This document shows, in pieces, positions 8,785 to 15,791 of a stretch of DNA of 42,974 bases. The notes beneath the pieces were generated by a model. The model did not search any database. It saw nothing but the letters and a program-made list of their open reading frames with translations, and was not told where the DNA came from. The first letter of the stretch is position 1. The number at the start of each line of letters is the position of its first letter. Source of the DNA: Paramesorhizobium endophyticum (GTDB taxonomy: Bacteria > Pseudomonadota > Alphaproteobacteria > Rhizobiales > Rhizobiaceae); NCBI RefSeq assembly GCF_014640615.1, contig NZ_BMHH01000027.1, forward strand, positions 1 to 42,974. The letters are read 5' to 3'. Both the position numbers and the translations under genes were made by a program.

Positions 8785-8799
8785 AAAACCCAAAGGATC

Positions 8800-9333
8800 A
8801 TGGACATGACGAACGTATCCGACAGCAATCCTCGCATCTATGTTGCCTGCCTTGCCGCTTACAATAACGGCTATCTGCATGGGGCTTGGATCGACGCGGA
8901 CCAGTCCGGAGACGAAATCAGGGACGAGATTGCGGCCATGCTAGCGCGCTCCCCGATCAAGGAGGCAGAGGGATATGCCATTCACGACTATGAGGGCTTC
9001 GAAGGTGTCAACATCAGGGAGTATGCTGAAATCGGCACCGTGGTGCGAATGGCCGCTTTCATAGAAGAGCATGGCGCACTAGAAGCTGGCCTGCTGGAGC
9101 AGTTCGGCGGTGACATAGATCAAGCCGAATTCACTTTGCAGGACGGCTATCACGGTCAGTTCCCGAAGCTTGCCGACTACACGGAAGAAGTGACCACCGA
9201 GAGCGTCACGATCCCCGACACTCTGCGCTACTATATCGACTGGGATGCGATGGCACGTGACGCTGAGATGGCCGGCGAGTTCTTCACCATCGAGACCGCA
9301 TATGGCGAGGTCCATGTGTTTTCCAACAGATGA
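8800..9333 (+). CDS. ardA: Antirestriction protein ArdA
   Basis: 177-residue acidic DNA mimic that occupies the DNA-binding site of type I restriction-modification enzymes and protects the incoming element. The start MDMTNVSDSNPRIYVACLAAYNNGYLHGAW is split here by the NP-RIYVACLAAYN family motif. The HGAWIDA segment, the many Asp/Glu residues and the C-terminal YYIDWDAMARDAE segment are typical. The start at 8800 follows aaagga; an upstream in-frame ATG at 8677 lies in the structured leader and was rejected. It is transcribed away from the Hachiman-like cassette. Confidence 0.93.
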   Translation: MDMTNVSDSNPRIYVACLAAYNNGYLHGAWIDADQSGDEIRDEIAAMLARSPIKEAEGYAIHDYEGFEGVNIREYAEIGTVVRMAAFIEEHGALEAGLLEQFGGDIDQAEFTLQDGYHGQFPKLADYTEEVTTESVTIPDTLRYYIDWDAMARDAEMAGEFFTIETAYGEVHVFSNR

Positions 9334-9501
9334 AAAAACGGGTGGATTAGTTTCTGGGGCACTGGAGAGGAATGCTGAACAGACTTATCGGTTTAGGCGA
9401 TCCACTTATCTTCTTAGTCTGGCTACACGAAGCGCTGAAGTTGCGGCAGCCTCTCCGGATCGGACGATGTCTCGCGTTGTCCGATTATGGGAGGACGCGC
9501 C

Positions 9502-10297
9502 ATGCACAGCATAGATTGGCGTACTCCGGCGGCCTATAGACGCATTAAAGACTTTCCGCCCGCCGGTTTCGCCTGGGAATATCTTCGTCGCAACGAAGAC
9601 TATCGCCGTGACGTGGTGAGACTCACGCAGAGGAGAGAACCCGCGGGAGATGAGGTTGACGCCTTTGCTTCCCGCTGGGGGGTGCGATTTCGCACACGAC
9701 CCCGACGCGCAGCCTGACGGCGCACCGCCTTTCTGGTCGCCGCATTTCAATCCGCAAGCCATTATTCTGTCTCCAGTCGAGCAGAACGATGCCGATCGCG
9801 GGTGGCTTGTCGCTCTTGCACATCTCGATGGCCTGATCCTGCGCCGCGCGCCGGATGGCTGGCACGCAATCTGGCGTGTCGGTGGGATGGCGCATCAATT
9901 CTGGCTGCAACAGGGGGCGATCGATGCGGCAGCTTTCTATGCTGCAATCCTGCCCATGGACGAGTTCATGGAATTACGCGCCCATGCGGCCCGCCGCCTC
10001 TGGAGGTGCCTGACAGGCCGCTCTCCGGGGCCGGATATTCGCGCCATGCCAGCGCAGCTTCGCCAATGGCACCTTCTGTCGCTGCGGGCGCTGGACGCAC
10101 GGCTGCATGGCGAAAGCTATCGCGCCGTTGCCGAAGTCCTGCTCGGCTTCCGTGGTAACAAAGAAGATTTCGAGACTGATCCGCGCAAGAACAAGGCACG
10201 TCGTCTTGTTGCCCACGGCATCAGGATGATGCGCGGCGGCTATCGGCTGCTTCTGCATTATCCGGTCAAGCCGATTCCACGATCAAAAGGCGACTGA
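9502..10297 (+). pseudogene. DUF6499/DUF2285 transcriptional regulator-like gene split by a frameshift
   Basis: Two overlapping frames make one protein of the family found at the start of alphaproteobacterial integrative elements. The first, 9502-9717, holds the DUF6499-type start (IDWRTPAAYR ... FAWEYLRRNEDYRRD). The second, open from 9650 to 10297, continues with the middle part and a DUF2285 C-terminus (LRALDARLHGESYRAVAE ... MMRGGYRLLLHY). The frames join across a run of six G at 9677-9682. With five G the sequence would read RWGCDFAHDPDAQ without a break. Either the gene is inactivated, or slippage or a sequencing error at the homopolymer is involved. The likely role is regulation of element excision or transfer, not proven. 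Confidence 0.7.
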
Positions 10298-10304
10298 GGC
10301 GATC

Positions 10305-10595
10305 TCACCGATTTCTGTTTGCTGCAGCCTGTTCCAATATTTGCCTGTAACCTTCCCGCGACAGCCATTTGGCGCGTTCCAGATGGCTCTGCCAGCATCG
10401 CCGGGTGCGAATCTCATCTGTTGCCGGATCGCGGTGCAGAACAATTCGCGCCACTTCCTTCCAGTCGGCTTCCTCGGACTTGGCGTCCAGAATACGCAGA
10501 TAGGTCACAAAGTGCTGCTCGTCATAGGCGGTGATGACAAGGCCGGACGGGGCCAGATCATCCACATCGGGGTCAAGTTCGACGGGTGCTTTCAC
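10305..10595 (-). CDS. DUF2285 domain protein
   Basis: 96-residue protein almost entirely covered by DUF2285: LDPDVDDLAPSG, YDEQHFVTYLRILDAK, ADWKEVARIVLHRDP and SHLERAKWLSREGYRQIL match the family. It is convergent with the split DUF2285 gene, so two relatives face each other with a 7-bp gap. The family has HTH-like character and is common near the HTH/repA genes of these elements. The upstream region is highly structured, which could control its expression. Confidence 0.85.
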   Translation of the reverse strand: MKAPVELDPDVDDLAPSGLVITAYDEQHFVTYLRILDAKSEEADWKEVARIVLHRDPATDEIRTRRCWQSHLERAKWLSREGYRQILEQAAANRNR

Positions 10596-10616
10596 GGTTA
10601 TTCCCCTTCTTTCAGA

Positions 10617-10650
10617 AGAGTTTCTGCGGTTCGCCCCCGCAATAAAACTC
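10617..10650 (-). promoter_or_regulatory. Leader hairpin upstream of the DUF2285 gene
   Basis: agagttt (10617-10623) and aaactct (near 10644-10650) pair, and inside them gcgg pairs with ccgc. On the minus strand the hairpin lies about 22-55 bases before the start codon at 10595, in the untranslated leader. Confidence 0.45.
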
Positions 10651-10672
10651 TCTGACTCCTGGTGATCGGGGA

Positions 10673-10808
10673 GTTAGTAACCGTGACTAGACGGCCCCAT
10701 GGCCTTTAGCTGGAAAGCCTGTTGCATACGCCACAGGCTCCCCGACCATAGGGTCAAGGAGTATGGTGCCGTCACGGCCGACACCAACCGCTAGTCAGGG
10801 GTTACTAA
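10673..10808 (-). ncRNA. Candidate multibranch structured RNA element
   Basis: The segment is closed by a long imperfect stem: gttagtaac-cgtgactag (10673-10690) pairs with ctagtca-ggggttactaa (10791-10808), about 15 pairs with a small internal loop. Inside are several local hairpins: ggcctttagctggaaagcc (10701-10719), gcctgt/acaggc (10718-10737), and ggtg-ccg/cgg-cacc (10765-10785). A second pairing of tcggggag (10666-10673) with ctccccga (10738-10745) competes with the closing stem. No protein explains it. It may be a leader RNA or attenuator between the 45-residue gene and the DUF2285 gene. Confidence 0.4.
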
Positions 10809-10928
10809 GCCCCGGAGCAGTGCGTCTGCCCCATCTGCATTCATAGCCGAACTGCGCGCGGATGTCTTGAGCGAATCCGCATAGGCCTCCCTGAGTTGCT
10901 GAAATCTCACGTCTTTTCGCGCTGACAT
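10791..10928 (-). CDS. Small protein, 45 residues, unknown
   Basis: Starts MSARKDVRFQQLREAYADSL and ends ADALLRGLVTPD. I do not recognise it. A strong AAAGGAG ribosome site lies just before the ATG at 10928, and the codons look like the surrounding backbone genes. The stop codon lies inside the closing stem of the structured region. It is divergent from the HTH gene at 11065. The longer upstream frame to 11111 is not supported by a ribosome site. Confidence 0.5.
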   Translation of the reverse strand: MSARKDVRFQQLREAYADSLKTSARSSAMNADGADALLRGLVTPD

Positions 10929-10942
10929 AGCTCCTTTCGGGG

Positions 10943-10974
10943 GTGCCGTCTGCGCATAGGCGCAAATGCGGCAC
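10943..10974. promoter_or_regulatory. Nested inverted repeat in the divergent promoter region
   Basis: gtgccg (10943-10948) and cggcac (10969-10974) enclose tgcgc (10951-10955) and gcgca (10960-10964). It lies between the divergent small gene and the HTH gene. A regulator-binding site is plausible, with the adjacent HTH protein the natural candidate. Confidence 0.4.
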
Positions 10975-11064
10975 GCTACACGCCGCCGATCACTTCCCAT
11001 GGTTCGCCATAGCGCGCCGCCGTCTCCGGCAGCCGCATCAACCTGACGAACCGGAGGTGATCTC

Positions 11065-11337
11065 ATGGCCGAGCGCCGCAACACGGAAATGCCACCGCGC
11101 ATGCTGCGCACTCAGGAAGCAGCACGTTTCCTTGGCATTTCTCTTCGCACGCTGGAAAAGCACCGCACCTACGGGACCGGCCCGACCTATCGCAAGATCG
11201 GCGGCCGCGTCCTCTATACGGTCGAGGATCTTCAGTCCTGGGCCGACATTGGAGCACGCAAATCCACCAGTGACAAGGACGCCGGCACGGTCTTTCCGGC
11301 GCGTCCCCTGACGCCTGAAGAGCGGAGCAAGCTCTGA
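11065..11337 (+). CDS. AlpA/MerR-like helix-turn-helix protein
   Basis: 90-residue DNA-binding protein. MLRTQEAARFLGISLRTLEKHR is an HTH_17-type winged helix as in excisionases and AlpA regulators, followed by the wing YRKIGGRVLYTVEDLQSW. GGAGGTGA is a near-perfect ribosome site before the start. It is directly followed by repA, with stop and start codons abutting at 11337/11338. It probably regulates replication/excision functions of the element. Confidence 0.88.
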   Translation: MAERRNTEMPPRMLRTQEAARFLGISLRTLEKHRTYGTGPTYRKIGGRVLYTVEDLQSWADIGARKSTSDKDAGTVFPARPLTPEERSKL

Positions 11338-12429
11338 ATGCGGCGCGTCGATCACCATGACGCCCTGCGGCGAGAAGGCGCCAGCGAGCGCAGCCACCTC
11401 GATCCCTTCGTGGTCGCAACCGGCGATGCCAGTCCGCGCGACCAGCGCGATCTGATGGAACGGCCATTCTTCTCGCTGGCGAAGACGCCGCGCACGAAGC
11501 CCATCCTCTACAAGACCGCCGATGTCGAGGTGCAGGTGTTCGGGATGCCCGAACATGGAATGGCGACGATCTGGGATGCTGATGTGCTGATCTGGGCTGC
11601 AAGCCAGATCGTCGCCGCCGAAAACAACGGCATCAAGACATCCCGCTTCTTCCGCTTCACGCCCTATCATCTGCTGCGCGCCATCGGGCGCGACACCGGC
11701 AACCGGCAATATCTGCTACTGAAGGCAGCGCTTGCCCGGCTGCAATCCACGGTCGTCGCCACGACGATCCGTAACGGCAAGCATTGGCGCCGCCGCCAGT
11801 TCTCCTGGATCAACGAATGGGAAGAGATGACCACGCGCGACGGTCGCGTCGAGGGCATGGAGTTTGTCCTGCCCGAGTGGTTCTACAACAGCGTCCTCGA
11901 CCGTTCGCTGGTCCTCACCATCGACCCGGATTATTTCCGGCTGACCGGCGGTATCGAGCGCTGGCTATACCGTGTCGCTCGCAAACATGCCGGACATCAG
12001 CCGCATGGCTGGCTGTTCGAGATCGCCCACCTCTACCAGAAATCCGGCAGCATGGCCCGGCCATCGGACTTCGCACTGGACCTGCGCCGCATTGCTGCCC
12101 GCCAGCCGCTGCCCGGTTACAGGCTCAAGATCCTGCGCGAAGATCGCCGCGAACTGCTGCGAATCCGCCCTGAAAATCTATCCACAGTGCCTGTGGATAA
12201 CATTGTGGATGCCGTCGGTACATCAGGCGCAAAGGGTATCGGTACATCAGGCGCAGCACTGTCGGCACATCAGGCGCACGAACCCCAACCAAGCCTCTGG
12301 AATGAAAAGCAGAATCCGGCTGCTAACTTAGAATCTAACATAGAATCTAACTTTTCTTCTTTGACGCGCGCGCATGGGAGGCGCGGTGCCAGTGCCACTT
12401 CCCGCCGACCTGGGAGGGGTACGCCATGA
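11338..12429 (+). CDS. repA: Replication initiator protein A (RPA family)
   Basis: 363-residue initiator of the RPA (PF10134) family found on alphaproteobacterial plasmids and integrative elements. Recognisable stretches are ERPFFSLAKTPR near residue 41, YHLLRAIGRDTG, ALARLQSTVVATTIRNG, FSWINEWEE, and GGIERWLYRVARKHAG, a winged-helix core for iteron binding. The last 85 residues are low complexity (GTSGAKGI GTSGAAL), because the DNA there carries iterons and DnaA boxes. Its stop overlaps the parA start (ATGA). It supports autonomous or post-excision replication of the element. Confidence 0.9.
   Translation: MRRVDHHDALRREGASERSHLDPFVVATGDASPRDQRDLMERPFFSLAKTPRTKPILYKTADVEVQVFGMPEHGMATIWDADVLIWAASQIVAAENNGIKTSRFFRFTPYHLLRAIGRDTGNRQYLLLKAALARLQSTVVATTIRNGKHWRRRQFSWINEWEEMTTRDGRVEGMEFVLPEWFYNSVLDRSLVLTIDPDYFRLTGGIERWLYRVARKHAGHQPHGWLFEIAHLYQKSGSMARPSDFALDLRRIAARQPLPGYRLKILREDRRELLRIRPENLSTVPVDNIVDAVGTSGAKGIGTSGAALSAHQAHEPQPSLWNEKQNPAANLESNIESNFSSLTRAHGRRGASATSRRPGRGTP
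12178..12210. promoter_or_regulatory. Cluster of DnaA-box-like sites inside repA
   Basis: ctatccaca (12178-12186) and tgtggataa (12192-12200) form an inverted pair of near-consensus DnaA boxes. The palindrome is atccacag-tgc-ctgtggat. A third tgtggat lies at 12204-12210. Three boxes within 33 bp next to iterons is an origin pattern. Confidence 0.7.
12215..12278 (+). repeat. Three 17-bp iterons, predicted RepA binding sites
   Basis: tcggtacatcaggcgca occurs at 12215-12231 and 12239-12255, and with one change (c for t) at 12262-12278. The periods are 24 and 23 bp, about two helical turns. The third copy is in another reading frame from the first two, so selection acts on the DNA and not on the RepA residues. 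Confidence 0.8.
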
Positions 12430-13079
12430 TCGTCGCGCTCCTCAATCAGAAAGGCGGCGTGGGCAAGACCACGCTGGCGCTGCATCTTGCCGGAGCCTGG
12501 GCTGCGCAAGGCAAGCGCGTCATCCTGATCGATGCCGACCCGCAAGGCTCCGCACTCGACTGGTCGGAGCGGCGCAGCCATGAAGGGCTGCCAAGGCTGT
12601 TTACCGTCATCGGCCTTGCCCGCGATACTCTGCACAGGGAAGCGCCGGAGCTGGCGCGTGACGCCGATCATGTCGTTATTGATGGTCCGCCCCGTGTCGC
12701 TGGTTTGATGCGCTCAGCGCTGCTTGCAGCCGACCTGGTGCTGATCCCGGTGCAGCCATCTCCTTTCGACGGCTGGGCATCGGCCGAGATGCTGGCGCTT
12801 CTGAACGAAGCGCGCATCTATCGCCCGGAGCTGTCCCCCCGTTTTCTGCTGAACCGATGCGCTGCGCGCACTGTCATCGCCCGCGAAACGGCCGAGACAC
12901 TGGCAGACCATGATCCGCCCTTGCTGGCCACAACGATCAGCCAGCGTGTCGCCTTCGCCGAAGCCGCACAGACCGGGCGACTGGTCTCCGAGACTGATGG
13001 CGGCGAACGGGCCGCAAGGGAAGTCACAGCCCTGGTGACCGAGAACAATGGTCTGGGCATCGGAAGGAGCGTGTCATGA
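12426..13079 (+). CDS. parA: ParA-family partition ATPase
   Basis: 217-residue deviant Walker ATPase. Walker A is NQKGGVGKTTLA with the signature lysine, Walker A' is LIDADPQGSALDW, and Walker B is VVIDGPPR. The length fits small ParA/ParF partition proteins without an N-terminal HTH. A GGAGG ribosome site precedes the start, and the start overlaps the repA stop. It probably works with the small protein encoded next, and ParF-type pairs commonly have such a ribbon-helix-helix partner. Confidence 0.93.
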   Translation: MIVALLNQKGGVGKTTLALHLAGAWAAQGKRVILIDADPQGSALDWSERRSHEGLPRLFTVIGLARDTLHREAPELARDADHVVIDGPPRVAGLMRSALLAADLVLIPVQPSPFDGWASAEMLALLNEARIYRPELSPRFLLNRCAARTVIARETAETLADHDPPLLATTISQRVAFAEAAQTGRLVSETDGGERAAREVTALVTENNGLGIGRSVS

Positions 13080-13330
13080 CACGTCCGCCTGTCAAATCCG
13101 GCTTCGCATCGCGTCCGGGCAATCCCGATAGCTGGGTCAGAGCTGCCGATGCGCCGACAACCGGCAAGACGGTTGCGGAGGCGTTCACCGCCCGCCTGAC
13201 CATCGACATCACGCCCGAACTGCGCGGGTGCATCAAGGTTGCCGCTTTCCGGCGTGGCGTCACCGTCGCCGTGATGCTGCGCGAGCTGCTGGTCCGCGAG
13301 TTTCCACCCACCGAAGGAGATCAGCCATGA
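13076..13330 (+). CDS. Small partition partner, ribbon-helix-helix-like
   Basis: 84 residues with a disordered N-terminus and a C-terminal part, ARLTIDITPELRGCIKVAAFRRG, followed by MLRELLVREF. That is a beta strand plus two helices, the pattern of ribbon-helix-helix centromere-binding proteins. Both ends overlap neighbours by 4 bp (ATGA), so it is translationally coupled to parA and the DUF2840 gene. A ParB/ParG-like role is inferred from position and fold pattern. Confidence 0.65.
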   Translation: MTRPPVKSGFASRPGNPDSWVRAADAPTTGKTVAEAFTARLTIDITPELRGCIKVAAFRRGVTVAVMLRELLVREFPPTEGDQP

Positions 13331-13845
13331 CCGGCAAAACCGTGCGCGCTGCTCATGAACATCCGCAGGCGGACGGGCCTGCACCGTTCACTACATTGGT
13401 CGAACTGACCTTCCAGAAGAAGAAGGTCGAGCGGTGGATACGATTCGGCCGCAAGAGCTTCGAGCAGATCATCGACCGCCGCCGCAGTCGGATCGGTTTT
13501 GCGCCCGAAAGCATCTTCGCCTTCGTCCGCTGGGCCTCCAACGATTACGGCACCATCATTTCGCGGCTCGACATCCTGCGCGCTGTCGGGCGTGGCGAAC
13601 CGTACCAGACCGTGCCCTTCGTTCGCCCTGGCGGCGAGATCCTGCTGCGTATTGACGGCTGGCGACAAGTCCAGCGGGTGCTGGCCCTGATTGATGCCGC
13701 GGACGCGTTTGGCGTCGATCCGGCGGATGTTGCGCCGGACCATTGGCGGCACGTCCACAACCGTTTGAGTGCCGGTCAGGAACCCAATCCCTACACCCCG
13801 GAGCGCCATGCCGCATGGGTCAGCCGCCGGAGGATCGCAACATGA
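13327..13845 (+). CDS. DUF2840 domain protein
   Basis: 172 residues. The stretches TLVELTFQKKKVERWIRFGR, FAFVRWASNDYGTIISRLDIL and GGEILLRIDGWRQVQRVL are typical of DUF2840. This family is found almost only between parA and traF in alphaproteobacterial integrative elements. Function is unknown. The start at 13327 overlaps the previous stop by 4 bp, and its stop overlaps the next start by 4 bp. Confidence 0.88.
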   Translation: MTGKTVRAAHEHPQADGPAPFTTLVELTFQKKKVERWIRFGRKSFEQIIDRRRSRIGFAPESIFAFVRWASNDYGTIISRLDILRAVGRGEPYQTVPFVRPGGEILLRIDGWRQVQRVLALIDAADAFGVDPADVAPDHWRHVHNRLSAGQEPNPYTPERHAAWVSRRRIAT

Positions 13846-14759
13846 GCCGCCGTCATATCCTTGCCGTGTCGATGCTGGCTGTCGGAACGCTTGTCGCCAC
13901 GGCTGTTGCCGATCTGCCAATCCGGCTGATCTGGAATGCGACTGCCAGCGCGCCCATCGGCTTCTACACAGTTGCTCCCGCCGATGCGCTCGAAGTTCCC
14001 GAACTGGTCGCCATCATGCCGTCTGAGCCGCTGGAGCGGTTCATGGTCGAGCGCGGCTATATCGGACGCGGCGTACCGCTGCTGAAGCGCGTCCTCGGCC
14101 TGCCGGGACAGCGGGTCTGCCGCAACGGTGCGACCATTACCGTCGATCATGTCGAAATGGGGGACGCGCTGGAGCGCGACCGCATGGGCCGCGATCTGCC
14201 GGTCTGGCAGGGCTGCCGCATCATCGGCGGCGGTGAACTCTTCCTCATGAATTGGGACATTCGGGACAGCCTCGACGGCCGTTACTTCGGACCTGTTCCC
14301 GCCAGTTCCGTTATCGGCCGGGCGCTCCCGCTCTGGACCAATGAGGAAGGCGATGGCCGCTACGAATGGCGGGCGGCCACGCATGGACCCCACGCCAAAC
14401 CCACAAACATAAGGAGACACACCATGCCACAGGTCGGTCAATTTGCGCGTGACGCATCCGGCTTCGCCGGTCAGCTCGTCACGCTTACCATGAAGCGCGA
14501 TCTCGTCATCGTGCCCGCCGAACATTCTGATGCGGAGAATGCGCCGGACTATCGCGTCCATTACATTGAACATGACGGGCCGGAGGTCGGGGCTGCATGG
14601 AAACGCACCGGCGAAAAGGCTGGCGAATATCTCTCGGTGCTGCTCGATGATCCCGCCTTGCCGCAGCCGATCCGCGCCAACCTGTTCCGCGATGACGACA
14701 CAGGCTCGTCATGGTCGCTGCACTGGAGCCGCCCGCGACCCCGCGAAGATCGGGACTAA
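13842..14759 (+). CDS. traF: TraF-like S26 signal peptidase, in frame with DUF736
   Basis: The first about 185 residues are a TraF/S26-type peptidase. After an N-terminal membrane helix (ILAVSMLAVGTLVATAVA), SAPIGFY carries the catalytic serine. PLLKRVLGLPGQRV carries the lysine of the Ser-Lys dyad, and the end is MNWDIRDSLDGRYFGPVPASSVIGRALPLW. TraF processes pilin or relaxase-associated transfer proteins at the inner membrane. The frame has no stop after the usual family end near WRAATHG. It runs straight into the DUF736 gene at 14424, so the single open frame is 305 residues. A TAA in the +1 frame just before the DUF736 ribosome site suggests an indel removed the original stop. Confidence 0.8.
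   Translation: MSRRHILAVSMLAVGTLVATAVADLPIRLIWNATASAPIGFYTVAPADALEVPELVAIMPSEPLERFMVERGYIGRGVPLLKRVLGLPGQRVCRNGATITVDHVEMGDALERDRMGRDLPVWQGCRIIGGGELFLMNWDIRDSLDGRYFGPVPASSVIGRALPLWTNEEGDGRYEWRAATHGPHAKPTNIRRHTMPQVGQFARDASGFAGQLVTLTMKRDLVIVPAEHSDAENAPDYRVHYIEHDGPEVGAAWKRTGEKAGEYLSVLLDDPALPQPIRANLFRDDDTGSSWSLHWSRPRPREDRD
14424..14759 (+). CDS. DUF736 family protein (internal start within the traF frame)
   Basis: 111 residues matching DUF736: MPQVGQFARDASGFAGQLVTL, then a two-strand pattern ending APDYRVHYIEHDGPEVGAAWKRTG, and GEYLSVLLDDP. DUF736 proteins are small cytosolic proteins of unknown role encoded beside traF in these elements. An AAGGAG ribosome site at 14411-14416 supports independent initiation at 14424, even though the upstream traF frame reads into it without a stop. 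Confidence 0.85.
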   Translation: MPQVGQFARDASGFAGQLVTLTMKRDLVIVPAEHSDAENAPDYRVHYIEHDGPEVGAAWKRTGEKAGEYLSVLLDDPALPQPIRANLFRDDDTGSSWSLHWSRPRPREDRD

Positions 14760-14763
14760 GATC

Positions 14764-15474
14764 ATGCGATCCCGCGCCCTTCTTCTCTTCACGGCCCTGC
14801 TGTCGGCGGGCAGCGGATTGACGCCAGCGATTGCGCAGGTCACGCCGCAACCCGCGCCTGTTACCGCGCATCCCCATGCTGCTTTCATTGCCGAGGCGTC
14901 GCAGCGTTTCGGCATTCCAGAGCACTGGATTCGGGCCGTGCTGCCTGTTGAAAGCGCGGGCGATGTGCGCGCCATCTCATCGGCGGGTGCAATGGGACTG
15001 ATGCAGGTCATGCCCGATACCTGGGCGGGCCTGCGCAGCCGCCATGGCCTCGGGCGCGATCCTTACGATCCGCGCGACAACATCCTCGCAGGCACAGCGT
15101 ATCTGCGGGAGATGTGGGACCGCTATGGCAATGCCGCGGCCATGCTTGCCGCCTACAATGCCGGTCCCGGTCGCTATGACGAGCATCTGGCGACAGGTCG
15201 CACTTTGCCCGCAGAAACACGCGCCTATGTCGCCACGCTCGCACCTGTTCTCGGCAGTGCAACTGCGCCCGATGTGCCGACGATCGTGCCGCCGCCACCG
15301 CCGGATTGGCGCGAAGCTCCGCTCTTTGTTGCGCAATCCAGCGGTGATTCGGCGGCGGCCAATCAGCCGTCGAACGACGTCCGCGCAACCGTTCCTCTGC
15401 GCTATTCCGTCGATCAGGAGCCGCAGGGCGGCGGCATATTCGTGGCCCGTGCGAGCAATGGAGATGCGCCATGA
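14764..15474 (+). CDS. Lytic transglycosylase (VirB1-like)
   Basis: 236-residue SLT-domain protein with an N-terminal signal peptide (LLLFTALLSAGSGLTPAIAQ), so periplasmic. The catalytic Glu is in VLPVESAGD near residue 61. GAMGLMQVMPDTW and ILAGTAYLREM and AAYNAGPGRYD are the standard motifs. It opens peptidoglycan for the transfer apparatus. The C-terminal 70 residues are Pro-rich and low complexity. It follows DUF736 by 4 bp and its stop overlaps the next frame by 4 bp. Confidence 0.92.
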   Translation: MRSRALLLFTALLSAGSGLTPAIAQVTPQPAPVTAHPHAAFIAEASQRFGIPEHWIRAVLPVESAGDVRAISSAGAMGLMQVMPDTWAGLRSRHGLGRDPYDPRDNILAGTAYLREMWDRYGNAAAMLAAYNAGPGRYDEHLATGRTLPAETRAYVATLAPVLGSATAPDVPTIVPPPPPDWREAPLFVAQSSGDSAAANQPSNDVRATVPLRYSVDQEPQGGGIFVARASNGDAP

Positions 15475-15791
15475 GCATGGCGTCTCCACGCGCTTTCGGT
15501 CCGCTTCCGGTGTGCAGTCAGGCAAGGGGTCGCCTGGCTGCATTCCCGGCAGGAAGGGCAGAAAGGGCAGGGAAGGCGGAGGGCAAGATAAAGGAAACCG
15601 GCACTCTATCGGGGCGGTTTCTGGACAAGCCCTTGTCTGCACACTGTTTTGGGGCGCGGCGCACGGCACCCTGCTTTTGGGTCTCGCGTGCCGTGATATG
15701 GCGCAAAGCCTTGGCTTTGCTGGGTTTTGACCGGCACTATAGCCGAATATCTGCCGTTTGCGTGCCTAAACGGCATGGGATGCGCCCATGA
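15471..15791 (+). CDS. Uncharacterised frame bridging to the relaxase gene
   Basis: 106-residue frame with ATGA overlaps at both ends, to the transglycosylase stop and to the relaxase start at 15788. The product (RAFGPLPVCSQARGRLAAF ... RFLDKPLSAHCFGA) is rich in Arg, Ala and Cys and was not recognised. The second half of its DNA consists of strong hairpins that look like a transfer origin. The frame may be a real coupled gene, or only open because the origin lies here. Confidence 0.35.
   Translation: MSMASPRAFGPLPVCSQARGRLAAFPAGRAERAGKAEGKIKETGTLSGRFLDKPLSAHCFGARRTAPCFWVSRAVIWRKALALLGFDRHYSRISAVCVPKRHGMRP
15662..15775. other. oriT: Candidate origin of transfer: three 8-bp-arm hairpins before the relaxase
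   Basis: Hairpin A pairs cacggcac (15662-15669) with gtgccgtg (15688-15695). Hairpin B pairs gcaaagcc (15703-15710) with ggctttgc (15713-15720). Hairpin C pairs tgccgttt (15752-15759) with aaacggca (15768-15775). All arms are perfect, and the last ends 12 bp before the relaxase start. Inverted repeats beside a MOBP-type relaxase gene are the usual oriT setting. No nic site could be assigned. Confidence 0.45.

Larger units (their letters stand above)
12178..12363. other. Predicted replication origin (oriV) within the repA 3' end
   Basis: Three DnaA-box-like sites, three iterons, and then an AT-rich block with the 11-bp direct repeat tagaatctaac at 12329-12339 and 12341-12351 lie in the order expected for an iteron origin. 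The AT-rich block would be the unwinding element. All of it lies inside the repA coding sequence, just upstream of parA. Confidence 0.7.

Noticed and set aside
8677-8799. Longer N-terminus for ArdA
   Set aside because: The extension is Pro-rich translation of a hairpin leader and is absent from the family. The start at 8800 has a ribosome site.
10929-11111. Upstream extension of the 45-residue minus-strand gene
   Set aside because: There is no ribosome site at the longer start, it overlaps the HTH gene, and the strong AAAGGAG site fixes the start at 10928.
11038-11709. 223-residue minus-strand frame opposite the HTH and repA starts
   Set aside because: It is a shadow of two well-supported plus-strand genes, and no family was recognised.
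12215-12278. Iterons as a CRISPR array
   Set aside because: Only three 17-bp repeats with 6-7 bp gaps, inside repA, with no cas genes. They fit replication iterons.
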